Assembly (NCBI RefSeq): GCF_001567565.1
Contig: NZ_LSSW01000029.1
Span: forward strand, 186,001 to 250,000
DNA from: Ectopseudomonas composti
GTDB taxonomy: Bacteria; Pseudomonadota; Gammaproteobacteria; Pseudomonadales; Pseudomonadaceae
Reading direction: 5' to 3'
DNA: 64,000 nt
Shown: in pieces, positions 35,374 through 44,909 of the stretch
How positions within the stretch are numbered: position 1 is the first letter of the stretch
Layout of the letters: every line of letters begins with the position of its first letter
The notes under the pieces: model-generated
Databases searched by the model: none
Seen by the model: the letters and a program-made list of their open reading frames with translations, nothing else
Told to the model about the DNA's origin: nothing
Translations under genes and position numbers: made by a program

Positions 35374-35868
35374 ATGACCCTGAAGAAAACCCTGCTCGGC
35401 CTGACCCTGCTGCTGCCGGCGCTGTTGGCCCAGGCGCATGAATACGAAGTTGGCCCACTGCATATCGACCATCCCTGGTCGCGCGAGATGCCGCCGGTGG
35501 CGCCGACTGCCGCCGCCTACTTCGTGGTGCACAACAAGGGCAGCGAGGCTGATCGCCTGCTCGGCGTCAGCACGCCGGTGGCGGGCAAGGCCGAGTTGCA
35601 CGAGCACCTGCATGCCGATGGCGTGATGAAGATGCAGCAGGTGCAGGACGTGGTGATCCCCGCCGGCGGCGAAGTGAAGTTCGAGCCCATGGGTTATCAC
35701 GTCATGCTGTTCGACCTGAAGCAGCAGGCCAAGGCCGGCGAGCGTTTCCCGCTGACTCTCGACTTCGAGAAGGCCGGCAAGGTCGACGTCGAAGTGGCAG
35801 TGCAGAAAGAGGCGCCGGCTGACCATGACCACGCTGCGGGTCACGGCGAAGGCGAACACTCGCACTGA
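35374..35868 (+). CDS. Periplasmic copper chaperone, PCu(A)C family
   Basis: A 164-aa exported protein (signal ends near LLAQAHEYEV). It has the PCu(A)C fold: GPLHIDHPWSREMPPVAPTAAAYFVVHNKG and the Cu(I) site HEHLHADGVMKM...EPMGYHVML, giving the H-x-Mn-H-x-M pattern, plus a His-rich C-terminus (DHDHAAGHGEGEHSH) that may bind more copper. It delivers Cu(I) to periplasmic acceptors such as Sco or cytochrome oxidase. AAGGAGG precedes the ATG at 35374, and its stop overlaps the next start (TGATG). Confidence 0.93.
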   Translation: MTLKKTLLGLTLLLPALLAQAHEYEVGPLHIDHPWSREMPPVAPTAAAYFVVHNKGSEADRLLGVSTPVAGKAELHEHLHADGVMKMQQVQDVVIPAGGEVKFEPMGYHVMLFDLKQQAKAGERFPLTLDFEKAGKVDVEVAVQKEAPADHDHAAGHGEGEHSH

Positions 35869-36242
35869 TGCTGTTCACGGCACGCAGACGAACCCTTGCG
35901 GCCCGGCTTGGGCTGCTGGCGTTCGTCCTGATCGTTCTGGCGCCACTGGCGTCGCAGCTGCGTGCCGAGCCGGCTGACTGGAGCTGGCTGAGCGAGCTCA
36001 GCTGTCATGACGGGACTGGTCGCGCGCCGGCCCCCGGTGGCAGCCCCGAGCCTGTGCTGCAGGTGGACGCGTGCGGCTACTGTTCGCTGCTCTCGCATTG
36101 TCCCGTGCTGGCCGACGTCGGTTCGATCGGCGCGAGCCGGCTGCAGCCGTCCCACTGCGTCGCCCAGGCGTGGCCCGAACAACCGCTGCCGGGCGCTCAC
36201 TTTCCTCATGCGCTATCACGCGCACCGCCCATGCTTGCCTGA
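35868..36242 (+). CDS. DUF2946 protein
   Basis: A 124-aa protein with an N-terminal membrane segment (LGLLAFVLIVLAPLASQLRA) and the DUF2946 core ELSCHDGTG...VDACGYCSLLSHCPVL, where Cys and His residues (CHDG, CxYC, HC) could bind metal. It ends ALSRAPPML, the typical family end. It overlaps the PCu(A)C gene by 1 bp and is followed 44 bp later by oprC. Function unknown, with strong association with copper receptors. Confidence 0.85.
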   Translation: MLFTARRRTLAARLGLLAFVLIVLAPLASQLRAEPADWSWLSELSCHDGTGRAPAPGGSPEPVLQVDACGYCSLLSHCPVLADVGSIGASRLQPSHCVAQAWPEQPLPGAHFPHALSRAPPMLA

Positions 36243-36285
36243 AATCACTGGTTTCTCTTCATCAATCGACTTTTCAGGTATTCGC

Positions 36286-38373
36286 ATGTCCGTTTCCTTC
36301 GTTGCGGGCGCCGCTTTCGTGCGCCCTCGTTTTCCCCTGTCCGCGCTGGCCATCGCCTGCGGTCTGTGTTCCATCGGTACTGTGCAGGCCGAAGAGCATG
36401 TGCACGAACTGCCGCCCAGCGTGATCACGGCGATTCAGCAAAGCTCACCGCTGACCGTGGTGGCCGATCCCAAGGATCCGCGCCAGCCGGTGCCGGCCAG
36501 CGATGCCGCCGACTACCTCAAGACCATTCCCGGTTTCTCGGCGATTCGCAGCGGCGGTAGCAACAGCGACCCGGTGCTGCGCGGCTTGTTTGGCTCGCGC
36601 CTGCTGCTGCTCACCGATGGCGGACAGATGATCGGCGCCTGCCCCGGTCGGATGGACGCACCCAGTTCCTACATCTCGCCGGAAACCTTCGATCTGCTGA
36701 CCGTCACCAAGGGCCCACAAACCGTGATCTGGGGGCCGGGTGCTTCAGCCGGCGTGGTGCGTTTCGAGCGTGAGCCGGAGCGTTTCGGCGAACTGGGCGC
36801 GCGCCTGCATGCCAGCGTGCTGGCCGGCTCCAACGGCCGCTTCGACCGCCTGATCGATGGCGCCGTAGGTGGCGAGCAGGGCTATCTGCGGGTGATGGGC
36901 AATCGCTCGCAGTCGGACGATTACGACAACGGTGACGGCGACACCATCGCCTCGCGCTGGAACAAGTGGAACGCTGACGTGGCCCTGGGCTGGACGCCGG
37001 ATGCCGATACCCTGGTCGAATTCAGCGCCGGTCGTGGCGATGGCGAGGCGCGCTACGCCGGGCGGGGCATGGACGGCACCCAGTTCAAGCGCGAAAGCCT
37101 CGGCCTGCGCATCGAACGCAGCAACCTGGGCGGCGTGCTGGATAAGCTCGAGGCCAAGGTCTACTACAACTACGCCGACCACATCATGGACAACTTCCGC
37201 CTGCGTGTGCCGGACCCGAGCAGCATGATGGCCGGGCCGATGGCGGCACAGGTCGATCGCCGCACCCTCGGCGCACGCCTGGCCGCGACCTGGAAGTGGG
37301 ACGACGTCGAGCTGATCACCGGTGTCGATGCGCAGCGCAGCGAACACCGCGAGCGCAGCTCCAGCGGCGGCATGATGGGCATGCCCTATGTCGACGCCAA
37401 CCGCTTTCCCTGGGACAAGGACGCGCTGATGCACAACTACGGCGTATTCGCCGAAGCCACCTGGAGCCTGGCCGAGCGTGATCGGCTGATCTCCGGCGGG
37501 CGCCTGGATCGCGCCTCGGCCAAGGATTACCGGCAGAACTTTCGCAGCATGATGGGCATGACCCGGCCCAACCCGACAGCGGGTGAGACCCGCGCCGATA
37601 CCCTGCCCAGCGGTTTCGTGCGCTACGAACACGACCTGTCCGGCTCGCCGACCACCGTCTATGCCGGTATCGGCCATGTGCAGCGCTTCCCCGATTACTG
37701 GGAGCTGTTCTCTGCCGGCCTCAATGGCCCGGCTGGCGCGGACAACGCCTTCGCTGGCATCGAGCCGGAGAAGACCACCCAGCTCGATATCGGCATCCAG
37801 TATCAGGACGACAAGCTGCAGGCCTGGGCTTCGGCCTATGCCGGGCAGATCCGCGATTACATCCTGTTCGACTACCGGGGCATGAACACCCAGGCCGACA
37901 ACGTCGACGCGCGCATCATGGGCGGCGAGCTGGGCGTGGCTTACGCCTTCGATTCCAACTGGAAGGCCGACGCCACACTGGCCTACGCCTGGGGCAAGAA
38001 CAGCTCGGATGGCGAGGCGTTGCCGCAGATGCCGCCGCTGGAAGCGCGCCTGGGCCTGACCTACCAGCGTGACGACTGGAGCGTCGGCGCGCTGTGGCGT
38101 GTGGTCGATGGTCAGGGCCGCATCGCCGAAGGGCGTGGCAACGTGGTCGGGCAGGACTTCGCCGACAGCGCCGGCTTCGGCGTGCTCTCGCTCAACGGCG
38201 CCTACCGCGTCAGCCAGCATGTCAAGCTCAGCGCCGGTGTGGATAACCTGCTCGACAAGAACTACGCCGAGCACCTCAACCTGGCCGGCGATGCCGGTTT
38301 CGGCTTCCCGGCCGAAAGCCGTATCGATGAGCCAGGCCGCACCCTCTGGGCCAAGGTCGATTTCGATTTCTGA
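36286..38373 (+). CDS. oprC: TonB-dependent copper receptor OprC
   Basis: A 695-aa receptor with a signal peptide ending near TVQAEEHVHELP. The plug starts PPSVITAIQQSSPLTVVADPKDPRQPVPASDAADYLKTIPGFSAIRSGGSNSDPVLRGLFGSRLLLLTDG. The Cu(I) site of OprC is formed by a CxxxM and an HxM pair; CPGRM follows GQMIGA, and HIM is seen in YADHIMDNFRLRVP, so the pair is intact. It ends AKVDFDF. Import is energised by TonB. It is the sixth gene of the module and is followed by a REP block. Confidence 0.95.
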   Translation: MSVSFVAGAAFVRPRFPLSALAIACGLCSIGTVQAEEHVHELPPSVITAIQQSSPLTVVADPKDPRQPVPASDAADYLKTIPGFSAIRSGGSNSDPVLRGLFGSRLLLLTDGGQMIGACPGRMDAPSSYISPETFDLLTVTKGPQTVIWGPGASAGVVRFEREPERFGELGARLHASVLAGSNGRFDRLIDGAVGGEQGYLRVMGNRSQSDDYDNGDGDTIASRWNKWNADVALGWTPDADTLVEFSAGRGDGEARYAGRGMDGTQFKRESLGLRIERSNLGGVLDKLEAKVYYNYADHIMDNFRLRVPDPSSMMAGPMAAQVDRRTLGARLAATWKWDDVELITGVDAQRSEHRERSSSGGMMGMPYVDANRFPWDKDALMHNYGVFAEATWSLAERDRLISGGRLDRASAKDYRQNFRSMMGMTRPNPTAGETRADTLPSGFVRYEHDLSGSPTTVYAGIGHVQRFPDYWELFSAGLNGPAGADNAFAGIEPEKTTQLDIGIQYQDDKLQAWASAYAGQIRDYILFDYRGMNTQADNVDARIMGGELGVAYAFDSNWKADATLAYAWGKNSSDGEALPQMPPLEARLGLTYQRDDWSVGALWRVVDGQGRIAEGRGNVVGQDFADSAGFGVLSLNGAYRVSQHVKLSAGVDNLLDKNYAEHLNLAGDAGFGFPAESRIDEPGRTLWAKVDFDF

Positions 38374-38378
38374 GGCGT

Positions 38379-38404
38379 TTGTGGGAGGGGCTTTAGCCGC
38401 GACT
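38379..38404. repeat. Single REP, class A
   Basis: TGTGGGAGGGGCTTTAGCCG(CGAC), just after the oprC stop. It may stabilise the 3' end of the copper-operon message or separate it from the small PepSY/b561 pair. Confidence 0.85.
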
Positions 38405-38441
38405 GACAAGGTTCCAGTCCCTCCCCGCAGTTATTGGATGC

Positions 38442-38501
38442 GTAGCCCGGATGCAATCCGGGGCGGCCGGCAGGACAACTCCCGGATTGCATCCGGGCTA
38501 C
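38442..38501. repeat. Palindromic repeat, class B
   Basis: GTAGCCCGGATGCAATCCGG and CCGGATTGCATCCGGGCTAC around a short spacer, nearly perfectly self-complementary. It lies between oprC and the PepSY gene (38592). Confidence 0.9.
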
Positions 38502-38591
38502 ATATTCGTACGCGCTAATACGGCCTTAAGGTTGCGGCGCGAAAGTAGCCCCCGCAGACACCCTTACCCCTGCATCGAAGAGGACTTCATC

Positions 38592-38858
38592 ATGCGCAAA
38601 CTGCTTCTGCTGTCTCTGGTTCTGGCCAGCCCGCTGACCTTCGCCGCTACCGAATGCACCACCGTCGACAAGGCCCAGTGGCAGGATCAGGACAAGTTCC
38701 AGGCCGACCTCAAGGCCCAGGGCTACGAGATCAAGAAGTTCAAGGTCACCGGTGGCAACTGCTACGAAATCTACGGCCACGACAAGGATGGCAAGAAGGT
38801 CGAGATCTACTTCGATCCGGTCAGTGGCAAGCCGGTCAAGAGCAACGTGGAAGGCTGA
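38592..38858 (+). CDS. Small exported PepSY-domain protein
   Basis: An 88-aa protein with a signal peptide (MRKLLLLSLVLASPLTFA) and one PepSY domain: WQDQDKFQADLKAQGYEIKKFKVTGGNCYEIYGHDKDGKKVEIYFDPVSGKPVKSN. Two cysteines (ATECTT, GNCYE) may pair. Its stop overlaps the cytochrome b561 start (TGATG). Likely a periplasmic partner of the b561 protein in metal handling or electron transfer. Confidence 0.88.
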   Translation: MRKLLLLSLVLASPLTFAATECTTVDKAQWQDQDKFQADLKAQGYEIKKFKVTGGNCYEIYGHDKDGKKVEIYFDPVSGKPVKSNVEG

Positions 38859-39394
38859 TGAGCACCGCGACCGTGCGCTTGTGGGATCCAGTGGTGCGCC
38901 TGTTCCACTGGTCCCTGGCCGGCGCTTTCCTGGCCAACTACTTCTTCACCGAAGAAGGCGAGGACTGGCATCGCTGGCTCGGTTATTACGCCGTGGCCTG
39001 GCTGGCAGTCCGCCTGGTGTGGGGTTTCGTCGGCACGCCGGCGGCGCGCTGGGCGGATTTCTGGCCGAGCCGTGCGCGTTTGCGCGAGCACCTGCATGCG
39101 CTGATTTCCGGGCAGCCGTATCACCGCCTGGGCCATTCGCCGCTGGGCGCGCTGGTGATGATCCTGATGATGGCGCTGATGCTCGGCCTGGGCGTGACCG
39201 GCTTCCTGATGGAGGAGGTCGACTATTTCTGGGGCGCCGATCTGCCGCTGGAAATCCATGAATTCTGTGCCAACGGCCTGATGGCACTGGTCGGCCTGCA
39301 TATTGGCGCGGCCTTGTTCGAGAGCTATCGGCTGCGCGAGAACCTGCCGCTGTCGATGGTGACCGGCAAGCGGCGCAAGCTTTCGGAACACTGA
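38858..39394 (+). CDS. Cytochrome b561-like membrane protein
   Basis: A 178-aa dihaem-type b561 with four membrane segments. It opens VRLWDPVVRLFHWSLAGAFLANYF (His haem ligand) and continues DWHRWLGYYAVAWLAVRLVWGFVGT; the later segments have HSPLGALVMILMMALMLGLGVTGF and IHEFCANGLMALVGLHIGAALF (His ligands). It moves electrons across the inner membrane. Translationally coupled to the PepSY protein, it may complete a reductase with it. Closest in type to prokaryotic cytochrome b561 proteins; the acceptor is unknown. Confidence 0.9.
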   Translation: MSTATVRLWDPVVRLFHWSLAGAFLANYFFTEEGEDWHRWLGYYAVAWLAVRLVWGFVGTPAARWADFWPSRARLREHLHALISGQPYHRLGHSPLGALVMILMMALMLGLGVTGFLMEEVDYFWGADLPLEIHEFCANGLMALVGLHIGAALFESYRLRENLPLSMVTGKRRKLSEH

Positions 39395-39401
39395 TACTGC
39401 A

Positions 39402-39461
39402 GTCGCGGCTGAAGCCCCTCCCACACTTTACCCACTCAGTGGGAGGGGCTTTAGCCGCGAC
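39402..39461. repeat. REP pair, class A
   Basis: GTCGCGGCTGAAGCCCCTCC and GGAGGGGCTTTAGCCGCGAC in convergent orientation with a 13-bp spacer. It lies between the cytochrome b561 stop and the adenine deaminase stop and may serve as terminator for both. Confidence 0.9.
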
Positions 39462-39469
39462 GCTCTGGC

Positions 39470-40432
<963 letters not shown>

Positions 40433-40505
40433 TCAGGCTTCGGTAGCGGCAAAGTTTAACCGCTGAGACAGGATTGTGCTGCGCCGGTGGGCGTACCTGG
40501 TCTGT

Positions 40506-40569
40506 GTGTGAGGGGCTTTAGCCGCGACAGATCGGCCATTTCGGCTGTCGCGGCTAAAGCCCCTCCCAC
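40506..40569. repeat. REP pair, class A
   Basis: GTGAGGGGCTTTAGCCGCGAC and GTCGCGGCTAAAGCCCCTCC on a 15-bp spacer, upstream of the adenine deaminase start. The gap 40418-40800 holds this and the next two repeats and no gene. Confidence 0.88.
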
Positions 40570-40635
40570 TTTTTCATGGATTCCCCTGGCGGATTTCGCT
40601 AGCGACAAGAGCGGCGATCCGTTCGCGAGGCTGGC

Positions 40636-40720
40636 GTAGGGTGGACATCGCTTTCATGTCCACCAAAGCGTTGATTCCGGCTGCGTGAACGGTGGATGAA
40701 AAGAGCGTCATCCACCCTAC
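40636..40720. repeat. Palindromic repeat, class C (GTAGGGTGGA type)
   Basis: Arms GTAGGGTGGACATCG and a matching ...GTCATCCACCCTAC, with an inner pair TTTCATGTCCACC. A distinct intergenic palindrome common in Pseudomonas genomes, unlike classes A and B. Confidence 0.8.
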
Positions 40721-40734
40721 GATGCTGTACGTTC

Positions 40735-40783
40735 TGTAGGAGCGGATTCATCCGCGAATTTCGCGACTGAAGTCGCTCCTACA
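40735..40783. repeat. REP pair, class A (variant arms)
   Basis: TGTAGGAGCGGATTCATCCG and CGACTGAAGTCGCTCCTACA; the hairpin bases changed together (GATTCATC and GACTGAAGTC), so pairing is retained. Confidence 0.85.
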
Positions 40784-40800
40784 GTTGGAGGCATTCAGCC

Positions 40801-41760
40801 CTACGCCTCCTCCCGCCGATAGGCATAGGTATCGGCGAAGCGCGACAGCAGGTAGGCGGCGCTGGTCACGGGCGTGTACTTGACCGGGTTGTCCGCACTG
40901 GAGCAGTTCGGCAGGCAGTCGATCAAGGTGTCGGGATGCGGCTCGGCGAAGAACGGCATGGAGTAGCGATCCACCCCCAGCGGGCTGATCACCCGATGCG
41001 GTGTGGAGGTGTATCGATCATTGCTCCAGCGCGCCATCATATCGCCGATATTGACCACGAAGCTGCCGGCAATCGGCGGCGCGTCGATCCACTCGCCACT
41101 GCGCGCACGTACCTGCAGGCCGCCAGCGTCGTCCTGATAGAGCAGGGTGATGCAGCCGTAGTCGGTGTGCGCGCCAGCGCCCTGTTGCTCGGCGCTGCTG
41201 GCGGTGTGGCGCGGTGGGTAGTGGATCATGCGCAGCACGCTGATCGGCTCATGAAAGCGCGCGTCGAAGAAGTCGTGCGCGATGTCCAGCGCCATGGCCA
41301 TGGCGCGCAGCAGGGTCTTGGCCAGCGCCTGCATGTCGGCGTAGTGGCTTTCCATCAGCGCTTCCCAGCCGGGCATGTGCGGATGGCGATTGGGTCCGCG
41401 CAGCGGTTTGCCGGCCAGCACCTCGGGGTGATCGGCGGGCATATGGAAACCCATGTCGAAGGTTTCCTTGAGATCGCTCGGCTTGCTCGGGTCGAGCTGC
41501 TCGGTGGCGATGGCGCCATAGCCACGGTGGTGCGTGGTCTGGGTGATGTCGATCCTGAGTTTTTCCTCGTCGGGCAGGGCGAAGAAGCGCTTCGCCGCAC
41601 CGAGCAGGGCGTCGATACGCTCACTGCCGATGGGGTGGCCAACGATGTAGAAGAAACCCCAGTCGCGGCAGGCGCGGTCGATGGCTTCGGCCACGGCAGG
41701 CCAGGCCGAAGTGTCGGCGGCGTAGAGAGGGGCGATGTCGATGATCGGTAGGCTGTTCAT
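40801..41760 (-). CDS. 2-oxoglutarate/Fe(II) oxygenase, isopenicillin-N-synthase family
   Basis: A 319-aa IPNS-family oxygenase: PIIDIAPLYAAD at the start, then the catalytic iron triad His198-x-Asp200 (GAHTDYG) and His255 (STPHRVISP), with Arg265-x-Ser267 (DRYS) for 2-oxoglutarate. The RHPHMPGW and FDMGFHMP segments mark the DIOX_N part. The start at 41760 has CGGAGC upstream. Its position inside the purine cluster between the adenine deaminase and the binding protein suggests a purine-related substrate, but this family cannot be assigned by sequence. Confidence 0.88.
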   Translation of the reverse strand: MNSLPIIDIAPLYAADTSAWPAVAEAIDRACRDWGFFYIVGHPIGSERIDALLGAAKRFFALPDEEKLRIDITQTTHHRGYGAIATEQLDPSKPSDLKETFDMGFHMPADHPEVLAGKPLRGPNRHPHMPGWEALMESHYADMQALAKTLLRAMAMALDIAHDFFDARFHEPISVLRMIHYPPRHTASSAEQQGAGAHTDYGCITLLYQDDAGGLQVRARSGEWIDAPPIAGSFVVNIGDMMARWSNDRYTSTPHRVISPLGVDRYSMPFFAEPHPDTLIDCLPNCSSADNPVKYTPVTSAAYLLSRFADTYAYRREEA

Positions 41761-41887
41761 AAAAGCTCCGGGGTGTTGCTGCGAGTCTTCTCGTACCCAG
41801 GGCAGCGATGCGTGGCACCAAAGGCCGGCGCCACGGTGATGCGGTTCTGCTGAGATAAGCAGGGACGGCATCGGTGATTTCTAGATC

Positions 41888-41957
41888 ATCGCGGCTGAAG
41901 CGCAATGCCGCCCAGCCGCTCCTACAGGAGTGGGAGTAGGAGCGGCTTCAGCCGCGA
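41888..41957. repeat. REP pair, class A
   Basis: TCGCGGCTGAAG...CAGCCGCTCCTAC (interrupted arm) and GTAGGAGCGGCTTCAGCCG(CGAT), between the oxygenase gene and the stop of the binding-protein gene. Confidence 0.88.
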
Positions 41958-41994
41958 TAGCCTGTGGCCTCCGCCACAGGCTGCGCCATTGCGC

Positions 41995-43077
41995 TTACTT
42001 CGGCATTTCGGCCTTCACGTTTTCCACGTAGTAGTTCATCGAGGCCAGTTCGGCGTTGCTCGCGCTCACGCCATCGGCGATGCGCACCGAGCCGCTCTGA
42101 TCCTTGATCGGGCCGGTGAAGGGGTGGAACTTGCCGCTGCGAATGTCGGCGATGATCTGCTCGGCCTCGCTCTTCACGTCAGCCGGCACCAGGTCGCTGA
42201 TCGGCAGTGAGAGGGTGTCTTCGGCCAGGCCGCCCCAGAAGTCCTGTGGCTGCCAGGTGCCATCGATCACCGCCTGGGTGGATTTGATGTAGTGCGGGCC
42301 CCAGTCGTTGACGATGGAGGTGAGCACGGCTTTGGGTCCGAAGTGGGCCATGTCCGAGGCGTAGCCTACGGAGTAGATGCCGCGACGCTCGGCGGTCTGG
42401 ATCGGCGCCGGGCTGTCGGTGTGCTGGAACATCACGTCCACGCCCTGATCGATCAGCGCGTTGGCGGCGTCGGATTCCTTGCCCGGATCGAACCAGGTGT
42501 TGACCCACACCACCTTGATCTCGGTACCCGGGTTGTACTTGTCCAGCGCCAGCTGGATGGCGTTGATGTCGCGGATTACTTCGGGGATCGGGAAGGAGGC
42601 GATGTAGCCGACCTTCTTGGTCTTGGTCATCTTCGCCGCGAGGAAGCCGCCGACGTAGCGCCCTTCATACGAGCGCGACAGGTAGGTGCCGACGTTCTTG
42701 GCCTGCTTGTAGCCGGTGGCGTGCTCGAAGGTGACCTTGGGGAATTGCTTGGCCACCTTGATCGTCGGGTTCATGTAGCCGAAGGAGGTGGTGAAGATCA
42801 GGTCGAAACCACCCTTGGCCATGTTGCGAATCACTCGCTCGGCGTCGGCGCCTTCCGGCACGTTCTCGACGAAGCTGGTGGTGACCTTGTCGCCCATTTC
42901 CTTGATCAGCATCTGCCGGCCCTGCTCGTGCTGGTAGGTCCAGCCGTGGTCGCCAATGGGACCGATGTAGACGAAGCCGACCTTCAGCGGATCGGCGGCC
43001 GAGGCGCTGAGCATGGCGCCAAAGCCCAGGGCGGCGACGAGGGTGCGCAGCAGCGGTTTCTTGCTCTTCTCGAACAT
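41995..43077 (-). CDS. BMP-family nucleoside/purine ABC transporter substrate-binding protein
   Basis: A 360-aa exported binding protein (signal ends FGAMLSASA-A). The mature N-terminus KVGFVYIGPIGDHGWTYQHEQGR is the BMP/PnrA hallmark (Phe/Tyr and Gly-Trp ring-stacking and phosphate-like contacts), followed by FDLIFTTSFGYMNPTIKVAKQFP and GVDVMFQHTDSPAPIQTAERRG. No lipobox, so it is likely a soluble periplasmic protein. It probably works with the permeases and ATPase at 45.9-49.6 kb, from which it is now separated by the deaminase and a RAYT. Confidence 0.92.
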   Translation of the reverse strand: MFEKSKKPLLRTLVAALGFGAMLSASAADPLKVGFVYIGPIGDHGWTYQHEQGRQMLIKEMGDKVTTSFVENVPEGADAERVIRNMAKGGFDLIFTTSFGYMNPTIKVAKQFPKVTFEHATGYKQAKNVGTYLSRSYEGRYVGGFLAAKMTKTKKVGYIASFPIPEVIRDINAIQLALDKYNPGTEIKVVWVNTWFDPGKESDAANALIDQGVDVMFQHTDSPAPIQTAERRGIYSVGYASDMAHFGPKAVLTSIVNDWGPHYIKSTQAVIDGTWQPQDFWGGLAEDTLSLPISDLVPADVKSEAEQIIADIRSGKFHPFTGPIKDQSGSVRIADGVSASNAELASMNYYVENVKAEMPK

Positions 43078-43283
43078 GGTGGATGGAGCTCCAGTCTTGG
43101 TATTGGGATGGCCTTTGCTTGGCTGCTGCCATGACTGCAAAAAGCTGACCAACAAGACAGATAGGCGGGGCGACGGCGCTCTGTCTGTGTACCTGCTCAG
43201 GAGTGGGGGCGGTATTGGTGCGCGGCAGACTGGTATGACGTGTTGTGGTGCGTCGCTCCTAGCCTTGTACGGAGGAAACGACG
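43078..43283 (-). other. Upstream region of the binding-protein gene; no gene seen
   Basis: About 200 bp between the binding-protein start and the REP pair at 43284. It has GGAGC just before the start and a loose inverted pair ACAGA...TCTGTC near 43160-43195. No protein-coding support. It may contain a promoter independent of the deaminase gene upstream. Confidence 0.4.
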
Positions 43284-43361
43284 GTCGCGGCTGAAGCCCC
43301 TCCCACAGGTTGGCGCTGTTCTTGTGGGTGTGGCTTTTGTAGGAGGGGCTTTAGCCGCGAC
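43284..43361. repeat. REP pair, class A (29-bp stretch shared with 45222-45285)
   Basis: GTCGCGGCTGAAGCCCCTCC, a spacer, and GGAGGGGCTTTAGCCGCGAC. Positions 43300-43328 (29 bp: the end of the left arm plus the spacer) are identical to 45239-45267. The right part also contains the short insertion GTGTGGCTTTTGTA, absent in the other copy. Confidence 0.92.
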
Positions 43362-43413
43362 TCAGCCGGTAGCCTGGGTTTCACTGCACTCGCCCCAGCC
43401 TACGCAATCGATG

Positions 43414-44769
43414 TCAGCCCGCGATCAGCTCACGCGCCGCCTGGCGGTGATCGGCGATCAGTTGTGCCACGTCCAGCCCCTCGATCTGCCCGTCGATGAC
43501 GCGCCAGGTACCGCCGATCATCATCCGGTCGGCGCGGTCGGCGCCGCACAGCAGCAGGGCGGAGAGCGGGTCATGGCTGCCGGAGAAGCGCAGTTCGTCG
43601 AGCTTGAACAGCGCCAGGTCGGCCTGCTTGCCCACTGTCAGTTCGCCGATGTCGCTGCGGCCCAGCAGTTGCGCCGAGCCCTTGCTGGCCCAGCCGAGCA
43701 CGCGCTGCGGAGTGATCTGCTCGGCGCCGTAGCGCAAACGCTGGATGTACAGGGCCTGGCGCGCTTCGAGAATCATGTTCGATGCATCGTTGGAGGCCGA
43801 GCCGTCGACGCCCAGGCCCAGCGGCGCACCGGCGGCCTCCAGTTCGACGCTGGGGCAGATGCCCGAGGCCAGGCGCATGTTGGAACTGGGGCAATGGCAG
43901 ATACCGGTGCCGGCGGCGCCGAGGCGGGCGATTTCGTCGGGATTGAAGTGGATACCGTGGGCCAGCCAGGTGCGTGGGCCGAGCCAGCCGACACTGTCCA
44001 AGTAATCCACCGTGCGCAGGCCGAAGCGTTGCAGGCAGAAGTCTTCCTCGTCGAGGGTTTCCGCCAGGTGGGTGTGCAGGCGCACGTCCAGTTCCTCGGC
44101 GAGCTGGGCGCTCTGGCGCATGATGTCCTGGGTTACCGAGAAGGGTGAGCAGGGCGCCAGGGCGATCTGGATCTGCGCGCCGTCGCCGCGCTGGTGGTAC
44201 AGGCCGATCAGGCGCTGGCTGTCGGCCAGGATCACCTCGCCCTGCTGCACCGTCTGCTGCGGCGGCAGGCCACCGTCGGCTTCGCCCAGGCTCATCGAAC
44301 CACGGGTGAGCATGGCGCGCATGCCCAGCTCGCGCACCGCCTCGACCTGTACGTCGATGGCATTTTCCAGGCCACCGGGGAACAGGTAATGGTGATCGGC
44401 CGCCGTGCTGCAGCCGGACAGCAACAGCTCGGCCAGCGCCACCTTGCTGGCCAGCGCTAGCTTTTCGGGAGTGAGGCGTGCCCAGACCGGGTAGAGCGTT
44501 TTCAGCCAGGGGAACAGCGGCTGGTTGACCACCGGCGCCCAGGCGCGAGTAAGGGTCTGGTAGAAGTGATGGTGGGTGTTGATCAGGCCCGGTAGCACCA
44601 CGTGCTCGCGGGCATCGAACACTTGCTCGCAGGGTGTCGAAGGCTGCTGGCCTTTGCCGAGCACTTCGGTGATACGGCCATCCTCGATCACCAGACCGCC
44701 GCAAGCGTCCAGGTCGTTGGCAGTGAAGATGGCGAGAGGGTTCTTGATCCAGATGCGGGTAGCTGCCAT
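43414..44769 (-). CDS. 8-oxoguanine / guanine deaminase (amidohydrolase)
   Basis: A 451-aa amidohydrolase: GLINTHHHFYQTLTRAWAP (zinc ligands His66 and His68), HTHLAETLDEEDF, LAHGIHFNPDEIARLG (His) and LGLGVDGSASNDASNMILEARQALYIQRLR (Asp). The sequence follows the Pseudomonas enzyme shown to deaminate 8-oxoguanine to urate. It is in the purine cluster between permeases and binding protein. If 8-oxoguanine is the substrate, the cluster could salvage oxidised purines. Confidence 0.88.
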   Translation of the reverse strand: MAATRIWIKNPLAIFTANDLDACGGLVIEDGRITEVLGKGQQPSTPCEQVFDAREHVVLPGLINTHHHFYQTLTRAWAPVVNQPLFPWLKTLYPVWARLTPEKLALASKVALAELLLSGCSTAADHHYLFPGGLENAIDVQVEAVRELGMRAMLTRGSMSLGEADGGLPPQQTVQQGEVILADSQRLIGLYHQRGDGAQIQIALAPCSPFSVTQDIMRQSAQLAEELDVRLHTHLAETLDEEDFCLQRFGLRTVDYLDSVGWLGPRTWLAHGIHFNPDEIARLGAAGTGICHCPSSNMRLASGICPSVELEAAGAPLGLGVDGSASNDASNMILEARQALYIQRLRYGAEQITPQRVLGWASKGSAQLLGRSDIGELTVGKQADLALFKLDELRFSGSHDPLSALLLCGADRADRMMIGGTWRVIDGQIEGLDVAQLIADHRQAARELIAG

Positions 44770-44909
44770 GAGCAGGCTCCTCTGAGGTTGATGTCAGGTA
44801 AGCCAGCTCAGTGTTGACCCTGTCTGCTGATCCAGGTGCGTCGGCATCGCGACGTGGGCGCAAGATAGCTGACTTTCAGGTCAGCATGCAATCCGCGTCA
44901 GGCGCGTAG

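Noticed and set aside
36745-38409. 554-codon open frame on the minus strand through oprC
   Set aside because: Shadow of the oprC reading frame; no domain or start context.
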